Part shown: positions 18,866-27,960 of the stretch, in pieces
Layout: the number at the start of each line of letters is the position of its first letter
Numbering within the stretch: position 1 is the first letter of the stretch
Source of the DNA: Gottfriedia endophytica
GTDB lineage: Bacteria; Bacillota; Bacilli; Bacillales; Bacillaceae_G
Length of the DNA stretch: 64,000 nt
Direction: 5' to 3'
Assembly (NCBI RefSeq): GCF_017814275.1
Contig: NZ_JAGIYQ010000008.1
Coordinates: forward strand, 114,187-178,186
Notes under the pieces: model-generated
What the model saw: only the letters and a program-made list of their open reading frames with translations
The model's database searches: none
What the model was told of the DNA's origin: nothing
Made by a program: the position numbers and the translations under genes

Positions 18866-19074
18866 AATTAATTTTGTAATTTTCTGATAAAAATAAACTA
18901 ATTAATTTTCGAATAAATTTACTTGAATTTAGCAATCTATTTCTAAGGTTGATAGTACAATGTTGAAAAGTTGAAAAAACACCATTTCTTCTAGTTGGTT
19001 GGAAATTAAAGGGAAAAATAATATAATGATAGGAAATGATGATTTAATATTCCTATCCGTCAGGTGGTTATAAT

Positions 19075-19758
19075 ATGAATGAGCAAAGTATTCAAAAAGT
19101 AAATATGGAGGAACTGGTTTATTCAAAACTTAAACTCTCAATTTATAACCGATTCATCCGTCCCGGAAGCCAACTCGTGGAAGCTGCAATTGCAAGTAAG
19201 CTAAATGTTAGCCGGACACCTGTAAGAGCGGCAATAAAAAAATTAGAGCATGAAGGATATGTGCAAGTCATCCCAAATAGAGGAGCTTTTGTCATTAAAC
19301 CCACTGCAGAAGAGATGAAGGATGCATATTCAGTCAGGTTATTACTAGAAAAGCAATCTGCTGGATTAGCAGCAGAGAGGATAAGTAAAGAAGACATTGA
19401 AAGGCTTTACAAATTAATAGATGAAGAGAAACGGACATTTGATCACCTAGATACGGATAATTATTATAAAATGAATGATTCATTCCACTTCATTATTGCT
19501 GAAGCTTCGCAAAATAAACTATTGCTTGAATATGTTAAAGACATAGTAAGTAGAACAACGATTTACGTGGTATTATTCGACCCTCTGGACAAATTGAAAA
19601 AAAACCCTTCCATTGATGAACACATTGCTATAGTACGAGCCCTTGAATCAAGAAATAAACTAGAAGCGGAAAAAGCTATGGAAAAGCATTTAACAAGCGT
19701 GATTGCTGGATTGAAATTGGAAGATAGTGAGTTAAACGAGGATATTCTTTTTCTATAA
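19075..19758 (+). CDS. GntR-family regulator with FCD domain
   Basis: This 227-aa protein has a winged helix (about 10-75, with LVEAAIASKLNVSRTPVRAAIKKLEHEGYVQVIPNRGAFV). An all-helical FCD ligand domain (about 85-215) follows. The FCD metal-binding residues are visible: Asp/His in NDSFHFIIAEAS, DEHIAIV, and EKHLTS. Members of this subfamily usually repress catabolic operons and let go when a small acid or metal-bound ligand binds. It is divergent from the Rieske oxygenase/permease pair across a 406-bp gap, so that pair is the probable target. GTGG-type weak ribosome site; the ATG was chosen by alignment of the helix-turn-helix. Confidence 0.85.
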   Translation: MNEQSIQKVNMEELVYSKLKLSIYNRFIRPGSQLVEAAIASKLNVSRTPVRAAIKKLEHEGYVQVIPNRGAFVIKPTAEEMKDAYSVRLLLEKQSAGLAAERISKEDIERLYKLIDEEKRTFDHLDTDNYYKMNDSFHFIIAEASQNKLLLEYVKDIVSRTTIYVVLFDPLDKLKKNPSIDEHIAIVRALESRNKLEAEKAMEKHLTSVIAGLKLEDSELNEDILFL

Positions 19759-19857
19759 TAGGGTAATTGGTTTAAGGATGTTAAAATCATAAAAAATAGA
19801 TGGTTCCTTTTGAGCATTCCTTAAATGATATAAAATTTTACCTGAAGAAGAGACAAT

Positions 19858-20003
19858 AGTGCATTTTTCGATGAAATCACCCAGCTGGCTACAGCACTTC
19901 TTCACGCTTGTTCCATACTCAATGGACTGAACCAATTACTTACGAATTGCTAGAGAAGATCATTGAATTTAATATCAAGGATAAAGCTGAGAATTCGAAT
20001 GTA
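19858..20003 (+). pseudogene. Decayed partial copy of the downstream frataxin-like gene
   Basis: This stretch repeats the 3' half of the next gene with substitutions and frameshifts. A run reading WTEPITYELLEKIIEFNIKDKAE parallels [20 protein letters not shown] in the intact gene. Upstream, CCAGCTGGCTACAGC matches the intact gene's CAAGCTGGCTACAGC. The N-terminal half is missing. It is a tandem duplication remnant, or the end of an older paralogue that was replaced. Confidence 0.75.
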
Positions 20004-20037
20004 AGGCAGCAATAGCACAGTATCGAAGGAGGAAGAT

Positions 20038-20409
20038 ATGGAAGTTTTTGCAAAATATTTGGCAGGTATCGATAACCCAGACCACCGCGACCGAACAGAG
20101 GAAATTTTGACGTGGGTTGCTAATAAATTCCCAAAATTGGAACCACAAATCAAGTGGAATACGCCAATGTTTACAGATCACGGCACATTTATCATCGGCT
20201 TTTCCACAGCGAAGCATCATTTGAGCATTTCACCCGAAGAAATAGGCATTGCGCACTTTGCCGATGGCATTGCACAAGCTGGCTACAGCGCTACTAAAGG
20301 CTTGTTTCGAATTCCGTGGAATGAGCCGGTAAATTACGAATTGCTTGAGAAAATGATTGAATTTAATATGCAGGATAAAGCAGAATATACGAATTTTTGG
20401 CGGAAATAA
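20038..20409 (+). CDS. DUF1801 / YdhG (Fra)-like putative iron chaperone
   Basis: This 123-aa cytosolic protein of the DUF1801 (YdhG) family is small, alpha/beta and frataxin-like in fold. Characteristic parts are [32 protein letters not shown], and [27 protein letters not shown]. In B. subtilis the relative YdhG/Fra has been proposed to hand iron to Fe-S cluster assembly. A good Shine-Dalgarno (GGAGGAAG) lies right before the ATG. A decayed copy of its 3' half lies immediately upstream, and a bidirectional terminator follows. Family assignment is firm; the iron role is by analogy. Confidence 0.82.
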   Translation: MEVFAKYLAGIDNPDHRDRTEEILTWVANKFPKLEPQIKWNTPMFTDHGTFIIGFSTAKHHLSISPEEIGIAHFADGIAQAGYSATKGLFRIPWNEPVNYELLEKMIEFNMQDKAEYTNFWRK

Positions 20410-20427
20410 TATTCATCACGCCTTATC

Positions 20428-20465
20428 AAAAAAAGCATGACACGAAAAAATGTCATGCTTTTTTG
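20428..20465. terminator. Bidirectional terminator
   Basis: AAAAAGCATGACA pairs with TGTCATGCTTTTT. An A-run precedes it and a T-run follows. It separates the convergent frataxin-like and CMD-family genes. Confidence 0.88.
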
Positions 20466-20486
20466 TAACTTAATTATTTCAATAAT

Positions 20487-20867
20487 TTATTCCTCAGTTA
20501 CTTCCTCGAAAACTTTACCTGCAATCATCATAGCTTGGCATGCTTTCGGAAAACCTACATAACCTGAACAATGAATAATAATTTCTTTAATTTCATCTTT
20601 AGTAAGTCCGACATTTAATGCAGCTCTTATGTGAAATTCAAGTTGTTCAAATGCTCCTTGCGTGATGAGTGAGGTTAAAGTAACTATTACTCTTTTAGTA
20701 TTCGATAATCCTTCCCTTGAATAGAGATCACCATAACCAAAAGAAATAATCATTTCCCAAAAGTCAGGTGAAATAGTTTTCATTTGTTCTATGTTTTCAA
20801 GCGCTTCATTAGAAACCATTTTCTTGATTGTTGAAATACCTAAATCATATCTATTATTATTTTCCAT
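20487..20867 (-). CDS. Carboxymuconolactone decarboxylase (CMD) family protein
   Basis: This 126-aa all-helical protein of the CMD/AhpD superfamily has SFGYGDLYSREGLSNTKRVIVTLTSLITQG, a FHIRAALNVGLTKDEIKEIIIHCSGYVGFPKA segment, and a short C-terminal helix. The CxxC redox pair of AhpD is absent (one Cys in IIHCSGY), so a decarboxylase- or lactonase-like role is more likely than peroxide defence. It starts one base after the TPP-enzyme gene stop and is therefore in the same operon. The pair may form a small catabolic module; the substrate is unknown. Confidence 0.8.
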   Translation of the reverse strand: MENNNRYDLGISTIKKMVSNEALENIEQMKTISPDFWEMIISFGYGDLYSREGLSNTKRVIVTLTSLITQGAFEQLEFHIRAALNVGLTKDEIKEIIIHCSGYVGFPKACQAMMIAGKVFEEVTEE

Positions 20868-20868
20868 T

Positions 20869-22503
20869 TTATTGCCTCCTCATAGTAGGTGGAATTTCAT
20901 TTGGGTCCACTATTACTTCAACAACAACGGGTTTTTTAGTTTTTTCAATAAGTTCTAGAGAATGAATTAATGCGTCTTTTAAATCTAATGGATTAAAGCA
21001 TTTATATGATTCTAATCCCATAGACTGAGCAAATAATGAAACATCTAATGGAGTATCATAAACTGCCCCAATAGATTTCCCAATCATCTTTCTCATTCCT
21101 TTTTCAACCATATCTAACATACCATTATTTAACACAATAAATAGTACTGGTGCTTCACTGTTTAAAGCTGTTGAAATTTCAGTTCCGTGCATTAACATAC
21201 AACCGTCGCCAACTAAACAAACAATATTTTTATCTGGAGCAGCTATTTTTGCACCAATAGAATAACCTATGCCATGTCCCATAGCTCCAAATACATCATC
21301 AAAGAAGAAACTACCAGGTTCGTAAATGTCAAAATATTTAATGCCATAGAAAGTATGACTGCCATCATCTCCAAAAACGATCGAATGATCAGGGAGTGAA
21401 TTTCTAATAACTTTTAACGTAGTTTCTGCAGACATTAGTTCATATTGGTTATTAATTTTTACTTCGCTAATTTGTTTTGGTACTAAAAATTCTGAGCTAT
21501 TTTTTTCATTAATATTTTTCAGTATGTAGTTTAGATTTGAGCGAATATCTCCCAAAATTGGTGTAGTCGGTACGTCGATTGTTTTTCCGATAAAAGTTTG
21601 ATCATAATCAAAATGAATAATCTGTTTCGGATACATTTCTTTTGTGAATCCCGCTACTGACATATCACTTAATTTTGTTCCAATAACTAACAATAAATCT
21701 ACTTCTTGAAGTAAATAATCATTAGCTTTTTGGGTTCCCCCTAACCCAAATGGACCTAAAAAGAGTTTATGATTAGTAATAAATGTTCCTTTTCCTCCTG
21801 GTGTAGTTATGACTGGTATATTCCAATTTTCAGCCAGAAGCTGGACTTCTTTATATGCTTTACTTGAATGAACTCCTTTTCCTAAAAATAAAAGGGGACG
21901 TTCAGCTGTATTTAACATTTCAATTACTTTTTCATTTAAAGGTGAAATCATCTCATTAGTTGAAGGTAAATCGATTTCAAACGGAACAATCTCCTCCATT
22001 AAAATATCAAATGCTATAGATAAATGAACCGGACCCTTTATTCCTGTTAGTGCTTTTTCGAGAGCATGTTGTAAATAAATCTGTAACATATCAGCTCGTT
22101 CAACTCTAGCACTAAACTTAGTTACATGTTTGAACATCTCGACTAGATCCGTTCCGAAAATGGATGAATCCTGACCCATTGCTTTTCCGGTATCTGCAAT
22201 AGACGGGTGCCCTGTAATAATTAAAATAGGTATATGTGACGCTTTAGCTTGTCCTGCTGCTGTAAGTAAGTTAGTTCCTCCAGGGCCTGAAGTCCCTATT
22301 GCTACACCTAGTTTGTGATTCATTAGAGAGTATCCAGCGGCTGAAAATCCAGCTCCGGACTCATGTTTACTAAGTACAAATTCAATATTATGTTGATCTG
22401 TTGCAAAAATTAATGGAGAAATAGCTTTACCTGGTATACCAAATATATGATTAATCCCCCATCTTTTAAAGTTTTTAACTAGTATTGAAGCGCAAGTTTC
22501 CAT
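20869..22503 (-). CDS. Thiamine-pyrophosphate enzyme, acetolactate synthase/benzoylformate decarboxylase-like
   Basis: This 544-aa protein has the three-domain layout of the acetolactate synthase superfamily: N-terminal pyrimidine-binding domain (1-165), central domain (about 185-310) and C-terminal diphosphate-binding domain (about 360-535). The cofactor-activating glutamate is Glu48 in SKHESGAGFSAAGY. The TPP/Mg motif starts GDG and ends NN (VGDGCMLMHGTEISTALN...VLNNG). It keeps the GTSGPGGTNL loop. There is no regulatory small-subunit gene nearby, so it is probably a catabolic enzyme acting on a 2-keto acid rather than the biosynthetic IlvB. It lies directly upstream of the CMD-family gene. 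The exact reaction is not decidable here. Confidence 0.82.
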   Translation of the reverse strand: METCASILVKNFKRWGINHIFGIPGKAISPLIFATDQHNIEFVLSKHESGAGFSAAGYSLMNHKLGVAIGTSGPGGTNLLTAAGQAKASHIPILIITGHPSIADTGKAMGQDSSIFGTDLVEMFKHVTKFSARVERADMLQIYLQHALEKALTGIKGPVHLSIAFDILMEEIVPFEIDLPSTNEMISPLNEKVIEMLNTAERPLLFLGKGVHSSKAYKEVQLLAENWNIPVITTPGGKGTFITNHKLFLGPFGLGGTQKANDYLLQEVDLLLVIGTKLSDMSVAGFTKEMYPKQIIHFDYDQTFIGKTIDVPTTPILGDIRSNLNYILKNINEKNSSEFLVPKQISEVKINNQYELMSAETTLKVIRNSLPDHSIVFGDDGSHTFYGIKYFDIYEPGSFFFDDVFGAMGHGIGYSIGAKIAAPDKNIVCLVGDGCMLMHGTEISTALNSEAPVLFIVLNNGMLDMVEKGMRKMIGKSIGAVYDTPLDVSLFAQSMGLESYKCFNPLDLKDALIHSLELIEKTKKPVVVEVIVDPNEIPPTMRRQ

Positions 22504-22543
22504 TAGTATCTTTAATCCTCTCTTATATCTATAATTTTATTAA

Positions 22544-24763
22544 CTAATTAGTATAGTTTTCTTCAAATTGTTCAGCAGATATAGGTTTACTAAATAGATA
22601 GCCTTGAATTTCATCACATTTATATTTCTTTAAAAAATGTAATTGGTCTTTTGTTTCAACCCCTTCTGCAATTACCTTTAGGCCGAGATTGTGTGCTAAA
22701 GTTATAATCGCTTTCACGATGTTAACATCGTGATCATCAACCATAATATCGCTAACAAAAGATCGATCAATCTTTAAATAATCAATTGGAAAATTTTTGA
22801 GATAACTTAAAGAACTATATCCAGTTCCGAAATCATCGATGCTAATACAGACACCTATATCTTTCAATTGTCTTAGAACTTTTAGAGAATAATTAAAATC
22901 CATAGCCATAGATTCAGTTATTTCTAATGCTAAATATTCAGGAGCTAGTCCAGTTTGATCCAATACTTTCTTCACATATTCAACTAAATTCAATTTAAAA
23001 AATTGTTGAGTAGATAGATTAACTGCAATCTTAAATGGCTTTATTCCGGAATTTTGCCATTTTTTATTCTGTATACAAGCTTGCCTAATGACCCATTCTC
23101 CAATTTGTATGATTAATCCAGTCTCTTCGGCCAAATTTATAAACTTATCTGGATAAATTAAACCTAATTTTGGATGATTCCATCTAATTAATGCTTCTAC
23201 TCCAACTATTCCTCCAGATTTATTACAAATTTGAGGCTGATAATGCAATAGAAACTCGTTATTGTCTAATGCTTTTCTTAAATCAGTTTCAAGTTTTAAT
23301 TCCTCAATCGAATTATTTAGCATATCAGATGTATAAACAGCATATCCGTTTTTACCATGAGTTTTGACTTTATACATAGCATTGTCTGCATATATCATAA
23401 ATTCTTCGAGTGTAATAGTGTGATTTGGATAAATAGCTATCCCAATGCTTACAGTTGTATGAAATTGATTTACATTAACGGAAAAAGGATCCTTAAATAG
23501 CTCCAACACACGTTCTGCAAATTGAATAACATAATCTTCATCTTCAAAATCTTTTAATAGGAAAATGAATTCATCTCCACCCAAACGAGCGAGCTTATCA
23601 TTTTTCCCCAGACATCCTAGTAATCTTTTTGTTGCCTCTACTAGCAATAGATCCCCATTGGAATGGCCAAAGGTATCGTTTATTATTTTGAATCTATCTA
23701 AATCTAAAAATAGTATTGCCAACTTAGTTGTTTTTCCTTCTTGGCTACTCTTTATAAGTGAATCGATTTCCTTTTGTATATAACGCCTGTTTGGCAATCC
23801 TGTTAGATCATCATGGTAAGCTAAGTAGTTGTATTTTTCTTTAATTAAATATCGATCTGTTATATCTCTAAATTGACCAAATGCACCAACAACTCTATCA
23901 TCTTCATATATCGGCTGTGCATCAAATAAACAAACTACTTGGTCCCCATTTTTATTTTTAAACTTAAGTTCTTCATTTTCATATTTTTCTTCATGCTCTA
24001 ATACTCTTTTGAAATACTCTCCAGTTAAATCCGAATCATAAATTAACTTTCCAATTACAGAACTTCTACTTTTATTAGAAATTTGTTGAGCAAAATCATT
24101 AAATTCGGTTGTAATACCTTTTTCATCTGTGATAACTATTCCATTTCTAGTTCTACTTAACATAATTTGATTCATGATATTAAGTTTCTTGTTTTGCTTT
24201 CTTAGTAACAATTCTCTTTCAATTGAATCGACAGCCTGAGATAACATTGTTAAAAATAAAGGATTTTGAAAAGAAATTGGCATCATTATACAAACACTAC
24301 CAAGTAAATTATCTTCATCCGTGTAATGAAATGCAGCACCGTAGCAAGCTACTCCATAAAGAAACTTATGATAATGATCTTCACCTATCAATGTTATAGG
24401 ATGCCTTTGCTCTAAAGATAAACTTATAACATTTGTACCCGTATCTTCCTGCGTAAAAAGACTTCCCATTTCAATTCCAAATTTTTCAATGGTAGACTTG
24501 ATTGTTTCGTCACCTACCATATCTAACAAGTACCCATCAGAATCAGAGATAACGACTAATATAGGCGTGCCTTTTAATGAATCTAAGAGTTTGTTTGAGA
24601 AATAACTGACAACAGATAAAATTTCACCATAGGACTTTCTTTTAATAGATAGTTCCTGATTCGTCATAAACTTTTTTGGTCTAGCTATCTTGTCTGGGTC
24701 CATATTACTTTCTCTACATAGTCTCTTAGATTTTGTTATGTAGAATGGTTCCGTATTACACAT
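22544..24763 (-). CDS. GAF-PAS-GGDEF-EAL cyclic-di-GMP signalling protein
   Basis: This 739-aa soluble protein has no membrane helix. Residues about 50-190 form a GAF-like domain of the sort found in AcoR-type activators (TQEDTGTNVISLSLEQRHP). A PAS domain spans about 200-310. The GGDEF domain (about 320-480) has an intact RLGGDEF site and could make cyclic-di-GMP. The EAL domain (about 495-735) has EALIRW, SIDDFGTGYSSLSYL and IAEGVET, all consistent with active phosphodiesterase. With both catalytic sites intact, net activity is likely set by the GAF and PAS inputs. The start is the ATG of MCNTEP; the first 50 residues are poorly conserved, and a later start at MDPDK or MTNQE is possible. 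Confidence 0.87.
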   Translation of the reverse strand: MCNTEPFYITKSKRLCRESNMDPDKIARPKKFMTNQELSIKRKSYGEILSVVSYFSNKLLDSLKGTPILVVISDSDGYLLDMVGDETIKSTIEKFGIEMGSLFTQEDTGTNVISLSLEQRHPITLIGEDHYHKFLYGVACYGAAFHYTDEDNLLGSVCIMMPISFQNPLFLTMLSQAVDSIERELLLRKQNKKLNIMNQIMLSRTRNGIVITDEKGITTEFNDFAQQISNKSRSSVIGKLIYDSDLTGEYFKRVLEHEEKYENEELKFKNKNGDQVVCLFDAQPIYEDDRVVGAFGQFRDITDRYLIKEKYNYLAYHDDLTGLPNRRYIQKEIDSLIKSSQEGKTTKLAILFLDLDRFKIINDTFGHSNGDLLLVEATKRLLGCLGKNDKLARLGGDEFIFLLKDFEDEDYVIQFAERVLELFKDPFSVNVNQFHTTVSIGIAIYPNHTITLEEFMIYADNAMYKVKTHGKNGYAVYTSDMLNNSIEELKLETDLRKALDNNEFLLHYQPQICNKSGGIVGVEALIRWNHPKLGLIYPDKFINLAEETGLIIQIGEWVIRQACIQNKKWQNSGIKPFKIAVNLSTQQFFKLNLVEYVKKVLDQTGLAPEYLALEITESMAMDFNYSLKVLRQLKDIGVCISIDDFGTGYSSLSYLKNFPIDYLKIDRSFVSDIMVDDHDVNIVKAIITLAHNLGLKVIAEGVETKDQLHFLKKYKCDEIQGYLFSKPISAEQFEENYTN

Positions 24764-25466
24764 TTTTACACCTGCCCTAACTCGTTAGCAATAAAAAATT
24801 CATAATTTAATAATAATTCTAATATTACCCCGTTGCAAAATATTATTGATAAAATTCCCAATAATAAGACAATCGATCCTATTTTTCGACAATCTCCTTC
24901 TTTTTATCGGTAAATAATAAGAAATTATCAGGTATATTGTTGAATACTATGATCCATATCGTGTTGATCACTTTGAATTTGGATGAGTTTAGACAATGGA
25001 TCCTTATGTTTGCCACGAAGTATTTGCTCACCTTGGGTAATAACGCCAGACTATTGGTATGAGATGATTGAATACTTGGATGAAAATGAAGAAATGACAT
25101 TAGAATACTACTAATAAATTGTATGAACAGTTCATTTTAGGGGGAAAATTAAAGTGCATTACTTCATATTAAAAAAACTCAGCAATTTGCTTATTTACAA
25201 AAAAGATAAACAATGTGATAATTAAGAAAATTTTGAAGGAGGTAAGTAAGTTTATGATGCCATCTAATTGCTAATATTAATTTCTTTTCAAATTAATATG
25301 ATTTTGTATTGAGTGTAAATTCACCTAATTTGTAGGTTTATTTGATATGCGCTCTTTATGGAATAAGGCAATTAAGAATGTAACTTACTTTACTAATAAA
25401 ATCGAGATAATAATTTATTGGGAATTTCACGCCAGCTATAAAGGTGTGAAGTATATAGGCATAAAA
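24764..25466. other. 700-bp gap without an intact gene
   Basis: The gap holds AT-rich sequence. A short decayed frame on the plus strand ends near 25111 and reads PDYWYEMIEYLDENEEMTLE before a stop. It has stops upstream and no start, so it is probably the tail of a lost gene. I do not recognise the family. The 3' end of the gap leads into the ABC-F leader region. Confidence 0.4.
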
Positions 25467-25526
25467 ATGTGCTTTTTTAAGTGTGCATTTTGCTTAGTGA
25501 TACTTTCAATAATTTATATTCACTGA
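25467..25526 (+). CDS. Putative 19-aa leader peptide of the ABC-F gene
   Basis: ATG at 25467 opens a 19-codon frame, MCFFKCAFCLVILSIIYIH, that ends 8 bases before a strong terminator hairpin. The hairpin lies about 80 bases before an ABC-F gene. Antibiotic-resistance ABC-F genes are commonly induced by drug-stalled ribosomes on such a leader, which then prevents terminator formation. The leader has no strong Shine-Dalgarno (only a weak purine stretch), which is the main doubt. A short dyad (AGTGA/TCACT) inside the leader could take part in alternative folding. Confidence 0.5.
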   Translation: MCFFKCAFCLVILSIIYIH

Positions 25527-25533
25527 TTATTTT

Positions 25534-25568
25534 AGACTGTAAGAAGAACCATCTTCTTACGGTCTTTT
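25534..25568 (+). terminator. Transcription attenuator upstream of the ABC-F gene
   Basis: A 14-bp stem with one G-T pair (AGACTGTAAGAAGA with TCTTCTTACGGTCT) has a 4-base loop and a T-run. It lies between the short leader ORF and the ABC-F gene in the same direction, so it would stop transcription before the gene unless disrupted. Confidence 0.75.
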
Positions 25569-25646
25569 TATTTACAAATAAATAGTATTGAAGATCTTCT
25601 TTGCCTTGTCCATAAAGCCTAATTATGGATGAAAGAAGGAATGATT

Positions 25647-27575
25647 ATGCTTGAATTATCGGTAAACAGGATTAAAAAATATATGGACGCTACTTTAGTT
25701 CTTAAAAATATAAGCTTTGAAGTCTTTACGGGAGAGAAGGTTGGAATCGTTGGGGAAAACGGAAGCGGAAAGAGCACGATTTTTAAAATAATCGCAGGAA
25801 TCTTACCGATGAATTACTATCCGGGTTATCCTCAAACCTCTAGCCATGGATATGATGAGGGGATTATTAATTTACCGAAGGATTCGAATATTGTATACCT
25901 TGAACAAGTGCCGCACTATCCAGAAGGTTTAAAAGTTAAGGATGTTTTAAATTTAGCATTTGAGGAAATTCACGACATTGAGAGTCAAATGAGTTCAATA
26001 GAAGAACAAATGAAGATTTTAGAAGGGAAACCTTTAGAAAAAGCCTTAAAAAAGTATAGTGAATTGGTTCAATTATATGAAGTAAAGGGTGGATACGAAA
26101 AAGAAGAAAAATTTTCTAAAGTCTGTACAGGGCTGAAATTCGATGAACGCTTTTTAAATAAGGGTTTTGATTTATTAAGTGGGGGAGAAAAAACAACCGT
26201 AGGCCTTGGAAAGCTCTTAATGAATAATCCTGATATATTGTTACTAGATGAACCTAACAATCATTTAGATATGGACTCGATTGAATGGCTAGAAGGCTAC
26301 CTTAAGAGCTATAAAGGAATTGTCATAATTGTATCCCATGATCGATATTTTCTAGATAATGTCGTAACAAAAATTGTTGAAATTGAGGATATGGAATCAA
26401 TCACCTATAAGGGGAACTATTCGGCATTTGTTACCCAAAAAGAAGAAAATTTAAGGATTCAATATGAGCATTATAGAGAGCAACAAAAAAAGATAAATGC
26501 CATGGAAAAGACGGTAAAAGATTTAAGAGACTGGGCTATGAGAGCCGATAATAACAAGTTCTTTAGAAGAGCTGCGAGTATCCAGAAAAAGCTCGAAAAA
26601 ATAGACAGAATTGATAAACCAGTTTTTGAAAAACAAAACATGAAACTTAATTTAAAAGCTACCGAGCGATCTGGAAATGAAACGATTAAGGCGATCGAAC
26701 TTTCAAAAGGTTACGAGGATAAAGTGCTCTTTAAAGCTGCGAATTTAATGATTCATTATGGTGAAAGAGTAGGGCTAGTTGGTCCAAATGGAAGTGGGAA
26801 AACTTCCTTCCTTAAGATGCTGTTAGGTGAAGAACATCCGGATGGTGGTACGGTGGAATTAGGTGCTAGTGTAATTGCAGCGTATTTACCACAAAATATT
26901 ACGTTTAAAAATGAAGAGTTCACAGTATTGGAATGTTTTAGGGAAGATATTTCTATTCTGGAAGGAAAAGAACGAGAATATTTATCTAAATTCATGTTTT
27001 ATAAAAGTAGTGTCTTTAAAAAAGTAAAGCAATTGTCAGGGGGAGAAAGAATCAGATTAAAGCTTGGCATGCTTTTATACCAAGACATAAATTTATTAAT
27101 ACTCGATGAGCCTACAAATCATCTGGATATTGACTCCATCGAAACACTTGAGGAAGCTCTTGAAGATTTCAAAGGTACAATATTTTTTATTTCTCATGAC
27201 AGATATTTTATTAATAAAATGAGTGAAAGAGTCATTGCTGTTGAGGAACATGTTTTTAAAAGCTATCTTGGAAATTACGATTACTATAAAAGTGAAAAAG
27301 AGAAGGTAAGTCTACAAGAAGTGAAAGAGCCTGATGAAAAAAGTAAGAAAAGTAAACCCCCAAAAAATAATAATGAAGGTAAAAGTCAGGAAACAGTTAT
27401 GGCAAAGGCTTTAGTAAAGATAGAAAGGCTTGAAAAAGAAATAAAAGAGATCGATTTAGCTATGTCCGCAGGCCAAATGGGTTATGGTGAGCTTAATACG
27501 ATATATTGTAAAAAACAAGAATTAAGCAAAGAACTTGATTCAGTGATGGAAATTTGGTTAAGTTGTAATAATTAA
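25647..27575 (+). CDS. ABC-F family ATPase (ribosome-associated, possible antibiotic resistance)
   Basis: This 642-aa soluble protein has two fused ATPase domains and no membrane segment. Domain 1 has Walker A GENGSGKS, signature LSGGE and Walker B LLLDEPNNHLD. Domain 2 has GPNGSGKT, QLSGGE and LILDEPTNHLD. Between them is the charged linker of ABC-F proteins (P-site tRNA interaction motif region, about 265-330), and a lysine-rich coiled coil closes the C-terminus. ABC-F proteins bind the ribosomal E site and either aid translation or displace antibiotics. I start at the third ATG (MLELSV) because AGAAGGA lies 6 bases before it. The upstream leader ORF and attenuator point to drug-inducible expression. 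The drug class is not predictable from the sequence alone. Confidence 0.88.
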   Translation: MLELSVNRIKKYMDATLVLKNISFEVFTGEKVGIVGENGSGKSTIFKIIAGILPMNYYPGYPQTSSHGYDEGIINLPKDSNIVYLEQVPHYPEGLKVKDVLNLAFEEIHDIESQMSSIEEQMKILEGKPLEKALKKYSELVQLYEVKGGYEKEEKFSKVCTGLKFDERFLNKGFDLLSGGEKTTVGLGKLLMNNPDILLLDEPNNHLDMDSIEWLEGYLKSYKGIVIIVSHDRYFLDNVVTKIVEIEDMESITYKGNYSAFVTQKEENLRIQYEHYREQQKKINAMEKTVKDLRDWAMRADNNKFFRRAASIQKKLEKIDRIDKPVFEKQNMKLNLKATERSGNETIKAIELSKGYEDKVLFKAANLMIHYGERVGLVGPNGSGKTSFLKMLLGEEHPDGGTVELGASVIAAYLPQNITFKNEEFTVLECFREDISILEGKEREYLSKFMFYKSSVFKKVKQLSGGERIRLKLGMLLYQDINLLILDEPTNHLDIDSIETLEEALEDFKGTIFFISHDRYFINKMSERVIAVEEHVFKSYLGNYDYYKSEKEKVSLQEVKEPDEKSKKSKPPKNNNEGKSQETVMAKALVKIERLEKEIKEIDLAMSAGQMGYGELNTIYCKKQELSKELDSVMEIWLSCNN

Positions 27576-27686
27576 CGAATGAATCATTTATTTAAGGCTA
27601 TCCTGAAAATAACATCTTAAAAGACAATCCCAATAAGATGATTCCTTATTTTCATGCACCATGGTGCGAATTTTATTAGCATGTAT

Positions 27687-27905
27687 GTTTCTTTTCTAAT
27701 AGATTGTTGCTTTTGAGATTTTTAATTTTTAAACACAAAAGTTGTTTACAACGGAAGGTGCGAGACTCCTGTGGGAATAGCGGGAAGGCTGAGACCCCGC
27801 AGGCTTGCCGAGGAGGCTCAGGTCACGCCCCACGGAAAGGGAGCAACCTGGAGTTGTAATCAACTAACGCATTCTAAAATAGAAACAATATATACGAAAA
27901 CAGCC
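27687..27905. mobile_element. MITE-like element, copy 2 (left end worn)
   Basis: The right end TATACGAAAACAGCC is intact. The left end resembles GGCTCTTTTCTAAAAGATTG but reads GTTTCTTTTCTAATAGATTG. The interior carries the GAGACTCCTGTGGGAATAG, GACCCCGCAGG, CGAGGAGGCTCA and GCCCCACGGAAAG blocks shared with the copies at 46397, 52898 and 55277. No exact 8-bp duplication flanks it, so one border has changed since insertion. Confidence 0.75.
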
Positions 27906-27913
27906 TTATTAAA

Positions 27914-27955
27914 AAACGGCTGAAGTCCTTGATTAAAAGGATTTCAGCCGTTTAA
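27914..27955. terminator. Bidirectional terminator
   Basis: AAACGGCTGAAGTCCTT pairs with AAGGATTTCAGCCGTTT (17 bp, one mismatch), with A/T runs on both sides. It ends the cytolysin gene on the minus strand. Confidence 0.85.
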
Positions 27956-27960
27956 TTTTA

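Noticed and set aside
24879..25100. 73-codon minus-strand frame before the ABC-F leader
   Set aside because: No ribosome site and no recognisable domain; low-complexity AT-rich sequence.
27687..27905. Exact 8-bp duplication around MITE copy 2
   Set aside because: The right flank TTATTAAA is not repeated at the left border. A near match (TTATTTAA at 27588-27595, before a GGCT) differs by one base and would need an element of about 310 bp, so I did not count it.
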